NCBI GenBank assembly: GCA_964494475.1
Contig: CAZBRS010000011.1
Span: forward strand, 41,170 to 105,169
Reading direction: 5' to 3'
Origin: CAZBRS01 sp964494475
Lineage (GTDB): Bacteria; Myxococcota_A; UBA9042; CAZBRS01
Length of the DNA stretch: 64,000 nucleotides
Part shown: positions 1 to 8,403 of the stretch, in pieces
How the letters are laid out: each line of letters opens with the position of its first letter
Numbering within the stretch: the stretch's first letter is position 1
Translations under genes and position numbers: made by a program
Notes under the pieces: model-generated
What the model was told of the DNA's origin: nothing
Databases searched by the model: none
The model's input: only the letters and a program-made list of their open reading frames with translations

Positions 1-113
1 CGGCTGCGGCCTGCGGACGATGTGTGGGGGGGTCTCGAAGCTCTACGCGCAGACCTTCGGGGGTGAGGGGCTGCGTCCCGTGCGGGGGTGAGGCGGCGTG
101 TCGAGAGTCCGGA
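1..113. other. Window edge: nothing recognised
   Basis: The first 113 bases, downstream of the His-rich lipoprotein stop, show no coding region, RNA gene or convincing terminator that I can support. The rest is outside the window. Confidence 0.5.
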
Positions 114-1628
114 TCAGCGCTTCCGGCCCGAGGGGCGCGGCGACGAGCCGCCGCTGCGGGCCCTGTCGGCCGACGGGGTCGCCTTCGGGCGCGAGCTCTT
201 CTTCCACTCCTCGTCGTCGGCCTTCTTCTGGGCCGGGGCCGTGAGCTTGTTGGCGGCCGCGGGCGCGCGGTTGGCGCCGCCCCACGAGGTCGCGGGCTTG
301 GGGTCCACGTTGTAGCGCGGCGGCACGTCCTCGTTCTTCTTGCGGGGCACGGCGACGTCGCGCGCCTCGGCCCGCGGCGTCACGAGGTGACCGCCGCCGT
401 CGTTCGCGCCCGCCGAGCCGGTCGGGGGCTGCCACGTGCCGCGCCCCTGCGTCGAGCCCGGGGCCGAGGGCGTGACCGGGCGCACGCCGTCGTTGGTGGC
501 GGGGCGGTCCGTGCCTCCGGTCGCCGCGGGCCGCGATCCTCGGGCGTCGACCGCGGGCGTGGTCTCTCGGGGAACCCCCCAGCCGCGCCCGCCCGCAGGC
601 TCGCGCCCGTCGTTCCAGGCCGGCGGCAGGTCGTGGGAGCCCGGGGTCACGGCGCGGGTGCGGTCGTCGGCGCCGGGGGTCTCGTCGAGGGGCTCGAGGG
701 CGCCGCGCTCGACCGGCAGGGGCAGGCCCGTCGCGGCGTCGCCCCGATCGCCGGTGGCGTCGCGGTCGACGCGCGACGCGGGGAGGGCCTTGCGTCCGTC
801 GTTCCAGGCGGGCGGCAGGTTCGAGCCGCCCGGCACGGCCCGCTCGGGCGTGTCGCGGTCTACGCCCCGTTCTCCGTCGGTCTCGCGGCCGTGGTAGATG
901 CCGGTCTGGTCGGGAGCGTCCGGGTCGACGCGGCGCTTGCGGTTCTCATCGTACGCCGGCAGCAGGCCGGGGTGGCTGTCGCGCCCGCCCGTGGCGGGGG
1001 GCACGTCGTGCACGCCGGGCGTGCCGGGCTCGTGCCCCACGTGTCCCGACGTTCCGTGGCGCGGCGGGGCGGCCTCCACGGCGGCGTGGGCGCGCGGCAC
1101 GTACTGGGCATAGTGGTCGTGGTAGTGGCGGGGCCAGTAGTGGTGCAGGTGCACCACGTGATCGTGGTGCCACCACAGGGGCCAGAGCCCCAGGTAGATC
1201 CAGAAGCCGTCGACCACCACGTAGTCGGTCTCGTAGACGTAGACCGTGGAGTACTCCCAGTGGCGGTGCGGCCCGTCGATGGGGCACACGACCTCGCCCC
1301 AGGGGTAGCGCAGCACGTGCGGCCCCGCGTACCAGCGCATGGGCCCGTCGTAGCCGTAGAAGGCGGGGTCGCCGAGGAACACGAAGTAGCCGTCGTGGCT
1401 GGTGTAGAGGTCGGGCTGCTCGGGCGTGTAGGGGTGCGTGTGGGGCCCCTCGGTGTAGTCGAAGCCGCCGCCGAAGCCCGCGGGCACCGGGTGCGGGCCC
1501 CAGTACCCGACGCTGGGCCACGGGTTTCCGGGCGCGGCCACGGCCTGGGGCTCGGGCATCACCGTGTACGACGTGGTGCCGCACGCGACCACCAGCACCG
1601 AGGCGACGAGCAGGTTCAGGCGCGACAT
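114..1628 (-). CDS. His/Tyr/Pro-rich lipoprotein of unknown function
   Basis: A 504-residue protein. The chosen start is an ATG preceded by GGGAGGACC. The N-terminus is a signal peptide ending in a lipobox (VLVVACGTT), so it is probably a lipoprotein. Residues about 25-160 are rich in Tyr, Trp, Gly and His, with a dense His cluster near HHDHVVHLHHYWPRHYHDH that could bind metal (inference). The rest is low-complexity, with two nearly repeated NLPPAWNDGR-type units, and it ends in a basic Ser/Arg/Lys-rich tail. It lies 56 bp downstream of the glutaredoxin-like lipoprotein gene in the same direction, so the two are probably co-transcribed. I recognise no catalytic domain. Confidence 0.75.
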   Translation of the reverse strand: MSRLNLLVASVLVVACGTTSYTVMPEPQAVAAPGNPWPSVGYWGPHPVPAGFGGGFDYTEGPHTHPYTPEQPDLYTSHDGYFVFLGDPAFYGYDGPMRWYAGPHVLRYPWGEVVCPIDGPHRHWEYSTVYVYETDYVVVDGFWIYLGLWPLWWHHDHVVHLHHYWPRHYHDHYAQYVPRAHAAVEAAPPRHGTSGHVGHEPGTPGVHDVPPATGGRDSHPGLLPAYDENRKRRVDPDAPDQTGIYHGRETDGERGVDRDTPERAVPGGSNLPPAWNDGRKALPASRVDRDATGDRGDAATGLPLPVERGALEPLDETPGADDRTRAVTPGSHDLPPAWNDGREPAGGRGWGVPRETTPAVDARGSRPAATGGTDRPATNDGVRPVTPSAPGSTQGRGTWQPPTGSAGANDGGGHLVTPRAEARDVAVPRKKNEDVPPRYNVDPKPATSWGGANRAPAAANKLTAPAQKKADDEEWKKSSRPKATPSADRARSGGSSPRPSGRKR

Positions 1629-1684
1629 GATGGTCCTCCCACGGGCGCTCTTCGGGGGGTTCGACGCAGAGGATCCTGGCGTAT

Positions 1685-2395
1685 TCATCGCGTCCCCCGC
1701 TCCCGCAGCGCGCGGGCCACGGCCGCCTCGTCGAAGCCGAGCAGCACCTTGCCCCCGACGGCGACGACGGGCACCGAGTTCGCGTACTCGTCGGGCACCT
1801 GGTTCTCGCGGAACAGCCTCGCGAGCAGTTCGCGGGCGCCGGTGTCGCGCTCGACGTCGAGCTTCGTGAACCGCGTGCCGTTTTGTTTCAGCCAGGCCTC
1901 GGCCCGCTTGCAGTGCGGGCACCAGGAGGTCACGAAGAGGATCACGTCGCCCGGCGTCGCGCCCGCCGGGCTCTTCGAGGCGTCGGTGGCCCGGTCGGCC
2001 GGGGCGGCGACGCCACCGGCCACGTGGGCTTCGTGCCCCACGGTCGAGACGATTTGCGCCGGGAAGGTGCCGTCGGGTCGCGCCTCGGTCAGGTCGACCA
2101 GCACCATCTCGCCGGCCGCCAGCGCGTCGGCCGGCAGGCGCTCGTCGTAGACCATCACGAAGCGCCGGGCGGCCTCGGGGATGTCGGCCCGCCGGAGCGC
2201 GGTCTTCGCGCGGCGCGTCTCGGGCTCGAGGTAGCGGAACGACTGGCCCGGGGCCTCCTCGGTCACCCGCAGCTCGACCGTCCGAGGCGCCGGCCCCGGG
2301 TTCCCGGAGGCGCCGGCGCCGGTCTGCTGACAGGCCGCGACGAGCAGCAGCGCGCTTCCGATCACCCAGGCCGCGCGTCGCCGAACGAGCTCCAT
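1685..2395 (-). CDS. Glutaredoxin/thioredoxin-fold lipoprotein
   Basis: A 236-residue protein with a strong AAGGAGG ribosome site before its ATG. The signal peptide ends in a lipobox (LLLVAACQQ), predicting a lipid-anchored envelope protein. The C-terminal ~90 residues are a glutaredoxin-like fold: the redox motif SWCPHC (C159, C162) follows a hydrophobic strand, and the cis-proline strand SVPVVAVGG comes later. The middle contains LVDLTEARPDGTF, a domain I do not recognise. The likely role is thiol-disulfide exchange or disulfide reduction in the periplasm. The substrate is unknown. It reads away from murB. Confidence 0.8.
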   Translation of the reverse strand: MELVRRRAAWVIGSALLLVAACQQTGAGASGNPGPAPRTVELRVTEEAPGQSFRYLEPETRRAKTALRRADIPEAARRFVMVYDERLPADALAAGEMVLVDLTEARPDGTFPAQIVSTVGHEAHVAGGVAAPADRATDASKSPAGATPGDVILFVTSWCPHCKRAEAWLKQNGTRFTKLDVERDTGARELLARLFRENQVPDEYANSVPVVAVGGKVLLGFDEAAVARALRERGTR

Positions 2396-2458
2396 GCGAT
2401 GCCTCCTTCGGTGCCTCCCGGCCGAGCCGGAGACGCCGGATTCTCTCGTCGTTCTCGG

Positions 2459-2532
2459 ATGGTAGTAGGCGGAACTTTTTTTGCAAGCGCGGGCGTTTTC
2501 ACATTGTCCGGCAGCGGAAAACGAGGTATATG
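2459..2532. promoter_or_regulatory. Candidate divergent promoters between the lipoprotein gene and murB
   Basis: On the minus strand, TTGCAA (2481-2486) and TACCAT (2459-2464) are 16 bp apart, ahead of the glutaredoxin-like gene. On the plus strand, TTGTCC (2504-2509) and TATATG (2527-2532) are 17 bp apart. If the plus promoter is real, transcription would begin past 2530 and murB would use the downstream ATG at 2560. Both matches are only partial. Confidence 0.3.
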
Positions 2533-3483
2533 GGGCGCGACGGAACGGGAACGACCGGAATGGATCGCTCGCATGCGATGCTCTCCCTACAGCTACCAGA
2601 TTTGCGGGGAGCCTTGCTCGAGCACGCGCCCGTTGGCGATCTGACCACCTACCGCATCGGCGGCACCGCTCGCTTCCTCTTTTCCCCGGCCGACGTCGAC
2701 GACCTGCGCGCGTTCCTCTCGTTCGCCCTGCAGGCGGGCCTGCGCACGGCCGTGCTCGGCGGTGGCTCCAACGTGCTGCTGCCCGACGGCGAGGCCGACC
2801 TGGCGCTCGTGCACCTGGTCCCCGGTCTGCGCAGCCTCACGTTCCCGAGCGACGACCGGGTGCGCGCGGGCGCCGGCGCGTGGAATCGCGATCTGGTCGA
2901 GGCCCTGGCCGCGCGCGGGTTCGGGGGGTTCGAGTTCCTGCACGACATTCCCGGCACGGTCGGCGGGGCGGTGGTCATGAACGCCTCGAACAACCACGGC
3001 GAGACCGCCCTGCACGTCGACTCGGTCGAGTTCGTCGAGCACGCGCCGGGCTGGCCCGTCCGCACGTTGCCGCGCGAGCAGCTCGAGTTCGGGTACCGCG
3101 CCAGCCCCTTCCAGGCCGGAAGCGGGCGCACGATCACGGCGGTCACGTTCCGTCTGGCCGAGCGCGGCGAGCCCTACGCCCTGCGCGAACGCCTCGCGGT
3201 CCTCCGCGCCGAGCGCGCGGGCAAGTTTCCCTGCGAGTACGCGAACTGCGGCAGCGTGTTCCGTCGGCCGCCGGGCGACTTCGCGGGGCGCCTCATCGAG
3301 GCGGCCGGGTGCAAGGGATTGCGCGAAGGCGAGGCCATGGTTTCGCCCAAGCACGCCGGGTTCATCGTGAACCTGGGGCACGCCACGTCGGCCGACATCA
3401 AGCGTCTGATCCTCAAGGTTCAGGAGCGCGTGATGGCGACCAGCGGGGTGCGCCTGGAGCGTGAGTTGATCTACCTGGAGTGA
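2530..3483 (+). CDS. murB: UDP-N-acetylenolpyruvoylglucosamine reductase MurB
   Basis: MurB is the FAD-dependent, cytoplasmic NADPH reductase that converts UDP-GlcNAc-enolpyruvate to UDP-MurNAc in peptidoglycan synthesis. The FAD-binding region shows YRIGGTARFL, LGGGSNVLL and IPGTVGGAVVMN. The catalytic Ser lies in NCGSVFRRPPGD, and the protein ends in a typical C-terminal strand (RLERELIYLE). The length (about 317 residues) fits the shorter type II enzymes. The start is uncertain: ATG 2530 has GAGG just upstream, while ATG 2560 (MDRSHAM) begins closer to the conserved region and lies past a possible promoter. The DUF507 gene follows after 15 bp. Confidence 0.95.
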   Translation: MGRDGTGTTGMDRSHAMLSLQLPDLRGALLEHAPVGDLTTYRIGGTARFLFSPADVDDLRAFLSFALQAGLRTAVLGGGSNVLLPDGEADLALVHLVPGLRSLTFPSDDRVRAGAGAWNRDLVEALAARGFGGFEFLHDIPGTVGGAVVMNASNNHGETALHVDSVEFVEHAPGWPVRTLPREQLEFGYRASPFQAGSGRTITAVTFRLAERGEPYALRERLAVLRAERAGKFPCEYANCGSVFRRPPGDFAGRLIEAAGCKGLREGEAMVSPKHAGFIVNLGHATSADIKRLILKVQERVMATSGVRLERELIYLE

Positions 3484-3498
3484 GGGAAGGGGAACGCC

Positions 3499-4014
3499 AT
3501 GAAGCTGTACGAAGGCAAGCTGCCGATCATCGCGCACGAGCTCGTCGCCGCGCTCGTCGACGCCGAGTTGATCGAGGTCCTGCCCGAAGAGCGCGAAGAA
3601 GCCGAACTCGACGTGCAGGCCACCTTGAAGGAGTACCTGCGGGTCGAGCACGAGATCAACGAGCGAGCGCGCGAGATCCTGCAGATCCGTGGGCTCGACT
3701 TCTCGGCGTTCTTCCGCATCAAGAAGGGCCTGGCCGACGAGAAGCAGATCGCCATCGGCGACGAGGCCGTCGATTACCTGGTCATGCAGATCATCGAGCA
3801 GTTCCTGCACTCGGCGCACGTCGAGGAGGTCTTCGGCGAAGACCGCGAGCTGCGCGTCAAGATGGGCCCGGTCATCAAGAAGCACACCGAGATGGAAGAC
3901 GAGCTCGACCGCGAGGTGCGCGACAAGATCAAGAACCTCGAGGAAGGCACCGCCGACTGGGAGGTCGAGTACGCCCGCGTCATGGACAACGCCAAGCGCG
4001 CTAAGAAGCTGTGA
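3499..4014 (+). CDS. DUF507 family protein
   Basis: A 171-residue, highly charged, helical protein that matches the DUF507 family by its N-terminus (MKLYEGKLPIIAHELV) and its heptad-like Glu/Lys-rich body. The family is cytoplasmic and has no established function. An AAGGGGA Shine-Dalgarno precedes the ATG. It follows murB by 15 bp, so it is probably co-transcribed. Its last 14 bases overlap the convergent AI-2E permease gene. Confidence 0.85.
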   Translation: MKLYEGKLPIIAHELVAALVDAELIEVLPEEREEAELDVQATLKEYLRVEHEINERAREILQIRGLDFSAFFRIKKGLADEKQIAIGDEAVDYLVMQIIEQFLHSAHVEEVFGEDRELRVKMGPVIKKHTEMEDELDREVRDKIKNLEEGTADWEVEYARVMDNAKRAKKL

Positions 4015-5392
4015 CCCCCGCGTAGCGTCGGTACGCGAAGGCAATCAGCGCCTTCAGCACCGCCGCTGCGGGCACCGCCAGGAACGCCCCCGGCACGCCG
4101 AACACGCGTTCTCCCGCCACCACCGCCAGGATCGTGACCACCGGGTGCAGCCGCGCCTCGTGGCTGATGATCTTGGGGTTCAGGATGTAGGCTTCGAGGA
4201 AGTGAATGACCAGGATCCAGCCGAGCACCAGCAGCGCCGTGTGCACGCTGGTGGCCAGGCCCACCAGCACGGCCGGGACCGAGCTGAAGATGGTGCCGAG
4301 CACGGGGATGAAGCTGAGCACTCCCGCCACCAGCGCCAGCACGAGCGCGTAGTCGGGCACCAGCAGCGCGAAGCCCACGAACGACAGAACGCCGTTGATC
4401 AGGCAGATCATCATCTGGCCCCGCACCACGCCCCGCAGGCCCTGGTCGAGCAGCGCGAGCAGTTCGTTCAGATCGTCGCGGCGCCTGGGCGGGAAGCTCT
4501 CTTCGAAGAAGCGGCGCACGGCGGGTGCGTCGATCAGCGAGTAGGCCGTGGCCATCAGCACGATGAACACGGCGAAGATGAGGCTGACGATGCCCGTGGC
4601 CACGCCCTGCACGACCTGGACGGTGGACGAGATGAGCTCGTCGCCCAGCGAGACCAGGCCGTCTTGCAGCGACGCGACCAGCCGCTCGCGGAAGCCGGCG
4701 CCGACCTCGGTGCTCTTCGACGGGCCCGACGCGGGCGCGGCGCGCAACAGATAGCCCTCGCCGTCGGGCTCGATCTGCAGGCCCCCCCCGAGCATGCGCA
4801 CCCGGTAGTGGCCCGACGACAGTTGGACGACATCGAGCTCGCCCCCTGTGTCGCGGTGCACCTCGGGGATTCCGCGCGCCGCGGGCTCGGCGTCGGACAG
4901 CGTGCTCACCTGCACGAGGCCGAACGAGCGGTCGTGGCTGCGCAGGAGATCGGAGCCCCAGGGCGACACGGTCTCGACGCGGTGATCTCCGGGGATCGCC
5001 GCCAGCAGGCGATCGACCGAGCCCTCGAGCCGATCGACCAGCGCCGGCATGTCGCCGAGCAGCGCGTTCAGCTTGACGGCGATGCGGCGTGATTCGACCT
5101 CGACCTTGGGGATCACGTGCAGCACGAAGCCCACGATCGTGCCGATGAGCACCACGAACGTGAGCAGCGTGCCGCCCCAGCGGGGCACGTGCCGGCGGTG
5201 CAGCCACGAGACGACCGGGTGCAGCACGTAGGCGAGGCCGATGGCCACGACGAACGGGAAGAGCACCTCGCGGAACACGACGGCGAGCAGCAGCAGCACG
5301 ACCACCAGTCCGACGAGGAAACGGTCGAAGTGGTCGCCGGCCTGCCGGTCGCGGGTCAGCGCCCGACCCAACGCCGAGGGGTCTCGGGGCAT
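4001..5392 (-). CDS. AI-2E family transporter (PerM/YhhT-like permease)
   Basis: A 463-residue polytopic inner-membrane protein. Hydrophobic segments lie near residues 25-60, 72-95, 255-290, 325-385 and 395-440. The arrangement and the C-terminal region (SFIPVLGTIFSSVPAVLVG) are typical of the AI-2E exporter/PerM superfamily, whose members export autoinducer-2 or act as ion antiporters. It is longer than the usual ~350 residues because about 140 mainly hydrophilic residues (about 100-240, with a beta-rich part) separate the first and second membrane blocks. It starts 3 bp after the stop of the upstream Cys-rich lipoprotein and converges on the DUF507 gene with a 14-bp overlap. The substrate cannot be assigned. 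Confidence 0.88.
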   Translation of the reverse strand: MPRDPSALGRALTRDRQAGDHFDRFLVGLVVVLLLLAVVFREVLFPFVVAIGLAYVLHPVVSWLHRRHVPRWGGTLLTFVVLIGTIVGFVLHVIPKVEVESRRIAVKLNALLGDMPALVDRLEGSVDRLLAAIPGDHRVETVSPWGSDLLRSHDRSFGLVQVSTLSDAEPAARGIPEVHRDTGGELDVVQLSSGHYRVRMLGGGLQIEPDGEGYLLRAAPASGPSKSTEVGAGFRERLVASLQDGLVSLGDELISSTVQVVQGVATGIVSLIFAVFIVLMATAYSLIDAPAVRRFFEESFPPRRRDDLNELLALLDQGLRGVVRGQMMICLINGVLSFVGFALLVPDYALVLALVAGVLSFIPVLGTIFSSVPAVLVGLATSVHTALLVLGWILVIHFLEAYILNPKIISHEARLHPVVTILAVVAGERVFGVPGAFLAVPAAAVLKALIAFAYRRYAGVTAS

Positions 5393-5395
5393 CGT

Positions 5396-6763
5396 CTACT
5401 CGTTCAACAGTTGGTTCAGGATGAACGTGTTCTTCGTGCCGCTGGTGCCGGTGCTCGAGTTCCAGATGTAGGCCATGTTGTCGCCGTCGAGGTGGGCGCC
5501 CCAGGGCAGGCCGAAGGCTCCGTCGGGGGTGGGGTACACATAGACGTTCGAGAAGACCGTCTCGTAGATCGGGTCGATGAACGTCCAGGCCGGGTCGACG
5601 TCGTGCTGGGCTGCGTAGGCCTTGCAGTACGCCGGGGTGGGCACCTGGCCCGAGGCGTCCTCGCCGAGGATGGTCAGGAGCTTCAACTTCTTGCCGGCCG
5701 CGATCTTCTCTTTGGTGTAGGCCGAGTCGACGGGCAGCGTCTCGTGGCAGACGGGGCACCAGCCGGCCACCACGTAGAGCCACACGGCCTTCTGCTGGCC
5801 GCACAGGCTGTGCAGCGAGAACCAATCGCCGTTGCAGTTCTGCAACTGGAAGTCGGCGATGTTGTCGTTCATGAGCGGGCCCGTGCCCTCGGTCACGCAC
5901 GCGGGTTCGGGGAGGTCGGGCTTGATCTCACCCTCGATGGCGTAGCCCTCGAGGCAGACGCTCTCGGCGGGCGCGTAGGCGGCCGTGTTGCCCGTGGCCG
6001 GGTCGATGCTCACGCGCTCGAGCATGGCGTCGAGGGTGGCGCGGAACGTGACGCCCGTGCCGCCGGTGCTGTGGATGGTCACGGAGCCCCCGCGGCCGAG
6101 GAACGTCTTTTCGCAGCCGGCGTCGGGCGTGCAGTTGGTCTGGAGGAGCAGCCGGATGCCCGCGTCGTTGTACGTGGCACCGGTCAGGTCGTAGGTGCCG
6201 GGGGCCTCGGGGCCGCCGCGGGTGCCCGGACGGATGGTCATGAACAGGTCGTCGCGCGGCAGGCCCGTGGCGTTGGAGGCCTGGTAGAGCAGGAAGGGAT
6301 GCCCGGGCTCGCCCTCGGCCAGCTTGACCGTGCTCTTGACCGCCACGAAGCCGGCGGCCGGGCAGGTGTCGACCTGGCCGCCGCAGACGCCCGCCACGCA
6401 GAGCGCGTCGTTCACGCCGCCGCCGGCGTCGTAGCACACCCCGCACACGCCGCCGCAGCCGTTGTCGCCGCAGGTCTTGCCCGCGCACTGGGGCGCGCAG
6501 CAGGCGCCCGAGAGGCAGAGGCCGGCGTCGACGGCGCCGCGGTGGTCGTAGCACACGCCGCAGGCACCGCCGCAGCCGTCGTCGCCGCAGGCCTTGCCGG
6601 CGCAGTCGGGGGTGCAGGGTGCGAGGTCGTCGCCCTGCAGGTCGGCGGGCTCGGCCGTGTCGTGGCCGGCCGCGGTGTCGGAGTTGCCGCCGTCGCCGCC
6701 ACCGCACAGGGGCAGCGTCAGCAGGCCGAGCAAGAGGGCGGCGAGGTGCAGGGTGCGCGTCAT
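5396..6763 (-). CDS. Cys-rich lipoprotein with TlpA-like thioredoxin domain (paralogue 1)
   Basis: A 455-residue secreted protein. The start follows AGGAG and gives a signal peptide ending in LTLPLC, an imperfect lipobox. Residues about 45-120 carry two Cys-rich repeats of the type GKxCGDDGCGGxCGVCYD. A ~170-residue beta-rich middle follows. The C-terminal ~150 residues are a TlpA/AhpC-type thioredoxin domain with active site GWCPVC (C336, C339). The C-terminal domain suggests an envelope thiol-disulfide enzyme. It is a paralogue of the adjacent upstream gene, with the same domain order and matching middle-region motifs (PGVYDLAG there, PGTYDLTG here), which implies a tandem duplication. Confidence 0.85.
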   Translation of the reverse strand: MTRTLHLAALLLGLLTLPLCGGGDGGNSDTAAGHDTAEPADLQGDDLAPCTPDCAGKACGDDGCGGACGVCYDHRGAVDAGLCLSGACCAPQCAGKTCGDNGCGGVCGVCYDAGGGVNDALCVAGVCGGQVDTCPAAGFVAVKSTVKLAEGEPGHPFLLYQASNATGLPRDDLFMTIRPGTRGGPEAPGTYDLTGATYNDAGIRLLLQTNCTPDAGCEKTFLGRGGSVTIHSTGGTGVTFRATLDAMLERVSIDPATGNTAAYAPAESVCLEGYAIEGEIKPDLPEPACVTEGTGPLMNDNIADFQLQNCNGDWFSLHSLCGQQKAVWLYVVAGWCPVCHETLPVDSAYTKEKIAAGKKLKLLTILGEDASGQVPTPAYCKAYAAQHDVDPAWTFIDPIYETVFSNVYVYPTPDGAFGLPWGAHLDGDNMAYIWNSSTGTSGTKNTFILNQLLNE

Positions 6764-6790
6764 CGTGGGGCTCCTGGGGGTCTGGGGGCC

Positions 6791-6814
6791 CTCCCCCAGG
6801 CAATAACCTGGGAG
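6791..6814 (-). promoter_or_regulatory. Stem-loop between the two paralogous lipoprotein genes
   Basis: An inverted repeat of CTCCCAGG with CCTGGGGGAG around a 6-base loop (one bulge) lies 28 bp before the start of the downstream paralogue and 92 bp after the stop of the upstream one. There is no T-tract. It could be a processing site, an attenuator or a weak terminator. The rest of the 143-bp gap shows nothing I can name. Confidence 0.35.
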
Positions 6815-6906
6815 CCTGTCGGTCGTGTCTTCAGCGGGGAGGATGGTACGCATCGATGTCGCCATCGGAGTCTCCATGGGATTAGGGTCCAACGCGCTAC
6901 AGGCTC

Positions 6907-8376
6907 CTAGTTGCCGCTCAACAAGGTGGTGAGGGCCGACTCGAGGGTGGGGCTGGGCAGGGCCGAGTGCCACGTGTAGATCAGGCCCGTGCCCTTGATG
7001 AGCACGTCCCACGGGATGGCGAACTCGCCGTTGGGGCCGAGGTACGGGTCGACGTGCGAGAACGTCGCGTCGTACTGGAAGTCGATGTAGACCTCGGCCG
7101 GATCGAGCCCGTGATCTTCGGCGTAGCCCACGCAGAAGGCCTGGGTCGGCAGCTCGGAGTAGTTGTCCTCGCCGAGCACCGTCAGGTGGGAGAGGCGCTC
7201 GCCCTCAGCCTTCAGCGTGGCCACGTTCTCGGCCACCTGGGGCAGCCACTGGTCGCACGACGGGCACCAGCCGGCCACGACCGTGATCCAGATGGCGCGG
7301 CTGGTCTTCAGGCTCGAGAGCAGCAGCGGCTCGCCGTAGCAATTGTTCAGGGTGAAGTCGGCCACGGCCTCGCCCAGTTGGGCCGGTGCGACGATGGTCT
7401 CGTCGATCACGTGGTCCTCGAAGCACCACGTCTCGCCCCCGGGCACGGGCTTCGAGACGTACGTGGTGGGGTCGATGGTGACCTCCTCGAGGGTGGCGTT
7501 CAGCACGGCCTTGAACGTGCCTCCGGCGCCGCCGTACTCGATGATCTCGAGCGTGCCGCTCTTCTGGAAGAAGCGCTTGGCGCACGAGCTGCTGGAGCAG
7601 TCCTTCGACACCACGAGGCAAAGGCCGCAGTCTTCGTAGTTCTGACCCGCCAGGTCGTAGACGCCGGGGGCGGTGGGGCCGTTGTAGGGGGCGTACAGGT
7701 AGTCTTCGATCGAGAGCACGTCGGTGGGCACCGACGTGGAGGTGTATTCGCGGTGCACGAAGACCTTGTTGCCGTTGCCCGCGTCCTCGAGCGTGGTCTG
7801 TTGCAGCGCCGCCTGGAGGCCCGTGTTTCCGCAGGGGGGCTCGCCCGTGCACACGCCGCTCTCGCACTGCTGGTAGGCGGCGCACGTGCCGCACGACCCG
7901 CCGCAGCCATCGGGCCCGCACGTCTTGCCGCCGCACGCGGGCGCGCAGGTGGGGTCGACGCAGGTGCCCTCGACGCGGCACAGGCTGGCGTCGACCGCGC
8001 CCGCGGCGTTGTAGCACACGCCGCACGAGCCCTCGCAGCCGTCGGGGCCGCACTGCTTGCCCTCGCACTGGGGGGTGCAGTCGGTCAGCTTGCCGCACAG
8101 GTCGTTCTGGCACGCGTAGCCGACGGCGCACGAACCGCACGACCCGCCGCAGCCGTCGGGGCCGCACTGCTTGCCCTGGCACGCGGGCTCGCAGCCGGTG
8201 TCGGGGGGCGGGGTGGTCGTGTCGCCGGAGTTGGACGCCTCGATCGTGTCGTCGGCCGGGGTCGTCACGTCGTCGCCGCCGCCAGGTCCGCGCTGGCCGC
8301 CGTCGTCACCGCCGCACGCCGTCATCACCAGCGCACCGAGCACCAGAAGCCCGCCCATCCATCGGCGCATACCCAC
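6907..8376 (-). CDS. Cys-rich lipoprotein with TlpA-like thioredoxin domain (paralogue 2)
   Basis: A 489-residue lipoprotein with lipobox ALVMTACGG. After a Gly/Thr/Asp-rich linker come three Cys-rich repeats built on GKQCGPDGCGGSCG (residues about 60-170), then a ~170-residue beta-rich region. The C-terminal thioredoxin fold carries GWCPSC (C371, C374) preceded by a VADFTLNNCYGEPLLLSSL strand typical of TlpA/ResA-like proteins. It is probably an outer-membrane-anchored disulfide enzyme. It differs from its neighbour mainly by one extra Cys repeat and a canonical lipobox. The Cys repeat occurs in secreted myxobacterial-type lipoproteins and has no assigned function. Confidence 0.87.
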   Translation of the reverse strand: MGMRRWMGGLLVLGALVMTACGGDDGGQRGPGGGDDVTTPADDTIEASNSGDTTTPPPDTGCEPACQGKQCGPDGCGGSCGSCAVGYACQNDLCGKLTDCTPQCEGKQCGPDGCEGSCGVCYNAAGAVDASLCRVEGTCVDPTCAPACGGKTCGPDGCGGSCGTCAAYQQCESGVCTGEPPCGNTGLQAALQQTTLEDAGNGNKVFVHREYTSTSVPTDVLSIEDYLYAPYNGPTAPGVYDLAGQNYEDCGLCLVVSKDCSSSSCAKRFFQKSGTLEIIEYGGAGGTFKAVLNATLEEVTIDPTTYVSKPVPGGETWCFEDHVIDETIVAPAQLGEAVADFTLNNCYGEPLLLSSLKTSRAIWITVVAGWCPSCDQWLPQVAENVATLKAEGERLSHLTVLGEDNYSELPTQAFCVGYAEDHGLDPAEVYIDFQYDATFSHVDPYLGPNGEFAIPWDVLIKGTGLIYTWHSALPSPTLESALTTLLSGN

Positions 8377-8403
8377 CCCCGTTCCGTCGTGAAGAGACTC
8401 GAT

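Noticed and set aside
24..2150. A 708-codon plus-strand open frame over the first two lipoprotein genes
   Set aside because: Arg/Gly/Val-rich antisense frame with no motifs. The minus-strand genes have signal peptides, lipoboxes and Shine-Dalgarno sites.
2465..2490. T-run as a terminator before murB
   Set aside because: Seven T without a preceding stem, and no gene ends there.
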